Source: Cyrtodaria siliqua
Lineage: Eukaryota; Mollusca; Bivalvia; Adapedonta; Hiatellidae
NCBI GenBank assembly: GCA_037043455.1
Contig: JAWPHD010001127.1
Span: forward strand, 290,760-354,759
Direction: 5' to 3'
DNA length: 64,000 nucleotides
The notes beneath the pieces are model-generated. The model was given only the letters and a program-made list of their open reading frames with translations, did no database searches and had not been told where the DNA came from. The translations under genes and the position numbers were made by a program. Positions 57,942 through 64,000 of the stretch are shown here, piece after piece; position 1 is the first letter of the stretch, and every line of letters starts with the position of its first letter.

Positions 57942-58050
57942 GAGTAACACAAATTTTATCACCTACTGAAAATAAGATAAAATCTCAACATCTCTGCATT
58001 GAAAAATTATGAATAGGGCTTAATCTCAATTATAGTATGTTCTAAAAATA

Positions 58051-58310
58051 ATTGAATTAAATTGGATTTTATAGTCGCTAAGGCTATATGCCGACTTTCC
58101 AACTTCCATTGGTGGAGGTAGACCCCAGGTGCCTTTCCAGGCATTTTTCATGCACAGGCGGGCTCCTGGGTAGAACCACTGATGTTCTGCAAGCCAGCTG
58201 GATAGCTTCCTCACATAAAGATTCTTTGGCCCTTGAGGGATCGAACCCAAAGCGGTGAAGGGCAAGTGATTTCAAGTCTGAGACTCTAACCACTCGGCCA
58301 CGGAGGCTCC
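58051..58310 (-). mobile_element. SINE-A, full length with tRNA head
   Basis: Minus strand: box A TGGCCGAGTGG (58290-58300) and box B GGTTCGATCCC (58238-58248), with a long middle as in tRNA-Leu/Ser. Then the body AAGCTATCCAGCTGGCTTGC and GGTGGAGG in reverse, and a tail ending CCAATTTAATTCAATTA. It is the only copy here with both promoter boxes. Confidence 0.92.
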
Positions 58311-58369
58311 AAAGATAAATAGCAACGATCCACGATTCGGACATTGTCTTAAGGCCAAAAAGAAAAATA

Positions 58370-58714
58370 CTGCATAATCCCTAATAAATGCCCTCCTCTA
58401 ATAAACGCCCCATCACCCCCACCCCACCCCTCCCACCACCTACTCACCCACCATTTTTTCAGAAATATTTTTTTAAACCTTACCAAAAGATGCAAGTTAT
58501 TCTGTTTCATTCACAATGGAACACAAAAAATCACTAGAAAACTTAAAATCCGAATTAATTGACTGATTGACATGCAGGCTTTGCTTTTCTTGGTAAAGAA
58601 AATCATTAAATAATGTCTGATTTAAAAGTTAAATTATGTATTTTTGGTCTGAAATAAACGCCCCGTTTTCCAAAAATGTTACGCTCCCAGGGGCGTTTAT
58701 TAGGGATTATATGG
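58370..58714. mobile_element. TA-flanked MITE with CCATATAATCCC ends
   Basis: 345 bp with TA on both sides. Ends are CTGCATAATCCCTAATAAAT and, in reverse, CCATATAATCCCTAATAAAC. The right terminus forms a hairpin: ATAAACGCCCCG...GGGGCGTTTATTAGGG. The interior is T-rich with a C-rich block (CCCCACCCCACCCCTCCC). Confidence 0.85.
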
Positions 58715-58716
58715 TA

Positions 58717-60249
58717 GGTTTTTTTTTTCTGAACACTATTCTATGTTTTCTGTCACTGGGCACTGGTGCTATAACTATGCAAATTATTACCAAATTACAC
58801 AGCAAAAGTGTAAAATATTTAGGTAATTTTAAGCCATTATGATTTGCCTGGAATGCAATATGATACATTCAAAGTCTTTCTTTCATTAAACAATGCGACG
58901 CTAATAAACTATTAAACTAATTGGTAAAATGCATGTTAAACTATAGTCTTCTGGTTTAAAGTGTCCTGTTATTTATAACAGGAACATGTAACTAAACTGC
59001 AGTGGTCTTATATCAAGGTAAAGTGACATCACAGAAAAACGTTCATGTTGTACCATCAACTTGTATGGGTTTTATTTGATAAATATATTATCACAATATC
59101 CTGCTCTAGAAAAAAAAAAGAAAAAGAAAATGCCTACCAATAAATCTTATTTTTTTACACCCTGCAATAGGAAACACACCTATTTTCCTTTTAGGCCTAA
59201 GAGGTTTACCCATTATACGACATCACTATGATTTAGCCGACATTTATCAGTATTGCCAAATGTTCATCTATTTTTTGTTTCAGAATTCGATAATGTGTTT
59301 TGCATTATTTCCATGAAAACTAAACCCTCATTTAAATGTAAAGAAACAAAAGTAACTCATGCGTATGTAATATATAACTGCAGACCTTTTTTTAATAAGA
59401 CTAATTTTAAGCCAATACAAACATTTATAGTGTGGGCAAAAACACGAAAACGGGTACGGGCAGGGGATGAAAAACCTAGCAATTCATTTATTACGGCCTT
59501 ATACACAAACTGTTATGCAAAAGAAATAAAATGGAAAAATATACGTACAAATAAGTTCATATACGATATTAACTCCACATCACACATGCATGAAGGTACG
59601 ACATGATTGGCAACATCTTGTATTGATCCCTGACCGAACGTTACCACAGACTATTACGTTTATGAATGCCACACACACTAGTACTTCCTCTAATCCATGG
59701 TAGAGTATTTACCAATAGGAGACACAATAGCAGACACAATCTACTATTGTAAACATCCACTAATTCGTTTTACGAACCCTCCTACGACAAAACTTAATTA
59801 GGAATTTTAATTTTCCACAGGGAATTTGATCGAGTTTATTGTGTTTTTTTTATAACTCCCAGATTTTAATCGAACATTTCATTCTCTTTTCCTTTCTAAA
59901 GAAATAACAAATAGCTTTTCCAATTTTTTTATGTTTTTTGCCCCTCCTACAGCAATTCTTTGTCTTGATGTTTCGTAAAAAAAAAAAAAAGGCCTTATAA
60001 ATGTTGTTGGATGTCGATCACAAATTGCACAAATAAATATCCGCTCGTTTACAGCATTCTTGAAAGCCGACAACAGTTTTCACAACATTGGTAACAATTA
60101 GCGGCTCGATGACGACAATACATTATGAGGAACAAACGCGGAATTATTGTAACTACATATAAATAAAGACCAAGATGCAGTGGATTAGAAATGAGCCTCG
60201 ATGTTTGTCTGTTGGTAGCAATGTGTACCACTTTGGTATGATGCGTATA
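58717..60249. other. No recognisable gene
   Basis: Unique sequence with long A and T runs. Open readings at 59253-59606 and 60049-60231 show no domain. TATTGTAACTACATATAAAT at about 60146 is a scrap of the hAT MITE interior. Confidence 0.5.
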
Positions 60250-61984
60250 TTAAAGGGACACGTGACAATCTTGAAGAGTTTATAAATACCGTATTTTACC
60301 TTGTATAGTACGCAGTTTTTTTACCACTTTTACGGTTTCCGAAAGGGGGGTGCGTACAATATAAGGAAACAATAAAAAGAACTTTTTTTTTTCTTGCAGG
60401 AAATCGATGTCTGGAAAGAAAAACGTTGACGACGAACAGACATTGAGACAGAAAATTGTGAATACCGATAATACACAATTTTTACGTAATTTACTCGCTT
60501 CATATAAGTAATATATTGACTTAATCAGATTTATAAATGAATAAAGTGTATTATGATGCTTCTTTTTGTATAAATGTTTGCATGTTTGTTGTAAAACTTC
60601 AATAAATTGTGTGAAAAATCGTCCATCGATCTTTTTGTTTATATCGCGTGACGTAATATCACGTGACTTCCAGCTGTTTAGACTGGTACATACTGGGTAC
60701 ATGTAGTATTTTTACAGTTCTATTCTATTCTTATATTTATAGGATTTTATTTAATATTTTATAAAAAATTAATGAAGTTTTTGCTTTATTTTGAAATACA
60801 TATATTTTAGACGACGTAGAAAGGCAGAATCGCCCTACTTTGAAATGGCAATTATTCAATAATGTTTGTTACCCTTGTGAAAACATGCTTACCGGTACAC
60901 ATTTGATGATTGATAATTGGGTCAAACAATATCGCACCTCGGCTGCAGTTTTGACACATTATAAACACGGGCAGAATGGGTTATTCTATTTTTATAATCC
61001 TTTGAAGTTGCCGCGAGTATCGACTATTTCTGAGGATGCACTTTGACACGCCGTGTGACCTTTACCAGATTTAGCCATGGGGTACAGGTAACTTATCACG
61101 CGTTACACAGCTGATTCACTTATGATAAACTCTGGTTCCCGTGAATACACAATGTTAGTATAATCGGCGTAATGGATTACGGAAACCAACGACTTTGTTT
61201 GTGTTTTAGTTGATGTAATTATCGGATTACGGACAATTATCTGCGGCATTATAATAATTGGCTCTTTGATGAGATGATACAAGATAGGTACTCCCCTGAA
61301 GATTGGCAATTAATGATTGAAGTAATTATATTTTCTTTTGTACGCTAATTATCTCGATCGTGATTTTTAAAAAAAAAAAAAAAAAAAATTATTTTCGTTG
61401 AATGGTTCATCTAGGAAAATTACTGTCAACACAAATAAATAAACACACCCACACCCCTCCCACTAGTTTATTTTACCACTATTACTACAATACATCACAG
61501 TCTGAATATGCGTTATACATATGAAAATGAAAAGCTTCTTCTGTTCATGTTTCTTAACAAATGACTTCACCTTTATCTGAAAAAGAAAGCATAATATTTT
61601 GATGCGTACTATACACGGAAACAACTTTTTTACCCCAGTTTTGACCTCCGAGAAGGGGGTGCGTACTATACACGGGTGCGTACTATACAAGGTAAAATAC
61701 GGTACATGTAGCCACGATTTATTTCTCAAGTTTTGTTTTGACTTTAAACCCGCTTGCATAATTATAACTAAATAACATTTTATGTTTCCTTTTTTTTTTT
61801 TTGCCTAATTCTACCATAGGTTTAAACATATATTTGGTGCAATTATGATCAACAGTTAATAATATGCAACAACAATTTGCTTTCAATGATTCTTATAATT
61901 AATATTAATGATTGAAATATGCAAAATATATAAAAAGGACACCATGAGTTTTTAAAAAATCAAGATTGCCGTGTATCCCTTTAA
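60250..61984. mobile_element. TTAAAGGGACAC MITE carrying a nested element
   Basis: Left TTAAAGGGACACGTGACAAT then CTTGA; right in reverse TTAAAGGGATACACGGCAAT then CTTGA. The nested element occupies 60289-61702, leaving a host of about 320 bp like the other copies. Confidence 0.85.
60289..61702. mobile_element. TA-flanked CCGTATT element, 1.4 kb
   Basis: Perfect terminal inverted repeat beginning CCGTATTTTACCTTGTATAG, identical for 26 bases, flanked by TA (60287-60288, 61703-61704). Each end is followed by a spacer with TTTTTTACC and the inverted word GGGGTGCGTAC, giving terminal hairpins. The open readings inside have no transposase motif. Confidence 0.9.
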
Positions 61985-62215
61985 TGGCAGTAACTCTTAA
62001 CGGAGACGATAAAGACTTTGTGTCATGAATAACAATAACATTTTGTCTTATTTCGCCCATTGTCCGCACTGCCTGAATTGAAACAATTGATTTTAGAACT
62101 CTCGTTTTATCTGTGTTACATATGAGACTGAAAAAGAATGGGTTATTTGTGTTTTAATGTTTATGTATCTGTAATATAAGTACAAGGTTTTGCTCCGCTA
62201 TCGCTCAGTATAGGG
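61985..62215. other. No recognisable gene
   Basis: Short unique stretch between two MITEs of the same family. Confidence 0.5.
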
Positions 62216-62842
62216 TTAAAGGGTCACATTGCAAAACTATTTTTTTTTTTTAAACTTGCGGTGTCCTGTTAGTTTTTCTACATAACTTGCAATTGTTCAA
62301 TCATTAATATTAATTATAAAAATAGAATGAAGCAATATTGTTTTAAATATTTCTATAACTGTTGATTATATTGTCTCAGTAATATATTTAACCTTTGGTA
62401 GAATAACCAGTGTTTTTTTTTACTTTTGGGGGATGGGGGTCGAGGCCCTTTAGAGGGGAAAAAATTGACATGAATTGGAAAAAGGGGGAATTTTGACAAT
62501 GTCAAAATAAAGAAGACCGATAGTATTTTTTATATGTTTTAAGTCTCAGTCTTTCATTTAATATTAAATTCACATCAAGAACATGTTTGATGGACATGTA
62601 ATGGATGGTCAACTAAGAAGCAACATTTAAAAGTAAAAACTTTTTTTTTCTCAAAAAGGGGAAAAAAACATACTTTTGAGAAGGGGAATGGGGCCGAATT
62701 TCGGCCCCAAATTACTGAACACTAATAACGATGAAAACTTGAAAACTCAAAGTTGTATTTTATATATGCATGCAAGTTTTAAGTTAAAATGATACTGGAT
62801 TTACTAATCGAGATGCTCACCTTAATGCTTGTGTCCCTTTAA
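62216..62842. mobile_element. TTAAAGGG MITE with nested 316-bp insertion
   Basis: Left TTAAAGGGTCACATTGC; right in reverse TTAAAGGGACACAAGC. The body matches 33523-33810 (GTTCAATCATTAATATTAAT; TTAAAATGATACTGGATT) except for the insertion at 62408. Confidence 0.82.
62408..62723. mobile_element. Nested element with 6-bp duplication
   Basis: 316 bp flanked by AATAAC (62402-62407, 62724-62729). The left end is CAGTGTTTTTTTTTACTTTT; the right in reverse is AGTGTTCAGTAATTTGGGGC. The ends look hAT-like, but the duplication reads as six bases. It contains GGGGCCGAATTTCGGCCCC, a perfect hairpin. Confidence 0.75.
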
Positions 62843-63329
62843 TAGTTATACATAGAATTATGCATGCACATGAGAATTTATGATTAGGACTCTGCTACGA
62901 CAGCCATTTCTTTGAGAATAACAATGCGTGCTTGATTAAGTTCAAAGGAGTTTCATGGCTATCCACTTAAGGGCCTCAGGTATTTTGATTTCAAACGAAG
63001 AACAAAAGTTTCAAACTATTGACTTGTTCAGAGACGTAATAAACCTGAGATTTGCAACATATGCTTTCAGATAGAAAACACTGGAAATTTCACGTATGCA
63101 CTTGCATTGGCTATTCTATAGAAAAAAAGATTTCTATTTCTAAGTCACTGATTTGTTTTATAGAATGTTGTAGCATAAAGTTTTTGATATTATAGTTAAC
63201 TTTTATCCACATAGATATGCAAGTTTGCCAGATCTTAGTGTTTCAAAATGGGTTTTATCAATAAAAAGTATGTACTATGGTATTTGCTATAAACAATTAG
63301 TTCACGGGTATGCCTAGATTATCTCCCTT
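62843..63329. other. No recognisable gene
   Basis: Unique AT-rich sequence before the terminal array. Confidence 0.5.
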
Positions 63330-64000
63330 AGTTGGTGTATCACTATATTCTCCTAGTGTGTGTATCACTATATTATCTCCCTTAGTTTATGTATCACTAT
63401 ATTATCTCCCTTTGTTTGTGTATCACTATATTATCTCCCTTTGTTTGTGTATCACTATATTATCTCCCTTTGTATGTGTATCACTATATTATCTCCCTTT
63501 GTTTGTGTATCACTATATTATCTCCCTTTGTTTGTGTATCACTATATTATCTCCCTTTGTTTGTGTATCACTATATTATCTCCCTTAGTTTATATATCAC
63601 TATATTATCTCCCTTTGTTTGTGTATCACTATATTATCTCCTAGTGTGTGTATCACTATATTATCTCCCTTTGTTTGTGTATCACTATATTATCTCCCTT
63701 TGTTTGTGTATGTGTATCACTATATTATCTCCCTTAGTTTATATATCACTATATCTCCCTTAGTTTATGTATCACTATATTATCTCCCTTTGTTTGTGTA
63801 TCACTATATTATCTCTCTTCGTTTGTGTTTCACCAATCACCATATTATCTCCCTTTGTTTGTGTATCACTATATTATCTCCCTTTGTTTGTGTATGTGTA
63901 TCACTATATTATCTCCCTTAGTTTGTGTATCACTATATTATCTCCCTTAGTTTATGTATCACTATATTATCTCCATTTGTTTGTGTATCACTATATTATC
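63330..64000. repeat. 29-bp satellite array, runs off the window
   Basis: About 22 units of TGTATCACTATATTATCTCC followed by CTTTGTTTG, with CTTAGTTTA and CTAGTGTG variants and a doubled GTGTATGTGTA in three units. Open readings across it (SLCLCITILSP repeats) are repeat products. Confidence 0.97.

Noticed and set aside
63310..63921. Hydrophobic repeat peptides (SLCLCITILSPF) suggesting a membrane protein
   Set aside because: Product of the 29-bp array read in all three frames in turn.

Overview
The window looks like AT-rich intronic and intergenic DNA of a marine invertebrate, most likely a bivalve mollusc. The reasons are a spliced animal gene fragment, several tRNA-derived SINE families, and many elements built like the bivalve 'pearl' family: a short hairpin head, tandem cores of about 150 bp, an ACGG-type microsatellite and a hairpin tail. 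There is no bacterial-style gene density, operon or CRISPR. Only one host gene is supported: two minus-strand exons (40669-40778, then 38675-38830) of a PRUNE1-type DHH/DHHA2 phosphatase, joined across a 1.8 kb intron with canonical GT/AG sites in a compatible phase. The other exons are outside the window or were not found.

Layout. 1-1348 is a 38-bp satellite. 1.5-3.4 kb holds an interrupted dispersed repeat, a 47-bp array and a foldback. 3418-6428 is two abutting pearl-like elements. 6.4-11 kb is sparse, with small inverted-repeat elements and one SINE. 11.1-17.5 kb is one minus-strand LINE cut by two TA-flanked elements; one of these (11395-14858) carries 1084-bp tandem copies. 17.75-22.6 kb is a 55-bp array running into a 75-bp array. 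24.2-26.9 kb is a 42-bp array split by a hAT-type insertion with a perfect 8-bp target duplication. 27.4-30.2 kb is a MITE multimer with a pearl-like element inside. 30-37 kb is nested MITEs, SINEs and foldbacks. 38-41 kb carries the PRUNE1 exons. 41.5-46.6 kb holds more pearl-like elements and SINEs. 46.7-54.1 kb is a 91-bp array with decayed copies on both sides. 54.2-55.8 kb is a 40-bp array. 56.5-62.9 kb is SINEs and nested TIR elements. From 63.3 kb to the end is a 29-bp array.

The strongest structural signals are rules shared between otherwise dissimilar elements. In the pearl-like elements a family-specific terminal word near the head returns, reverse-complemented, just before an A-run at the tail. 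A second group of TA-flanked elements shares the terminal CCGTATT (or CTGTATT) and family-specific terminal hairpins. Several insertions can be dated relative to each other because they interrupt one another, and removing them restores the host element. All element names are my structural calls from reading the sequence; no database search was run. Coordinates of repeat edges are usually good to a few bases where a target duplication is cited and to tens of bases elsewhere.
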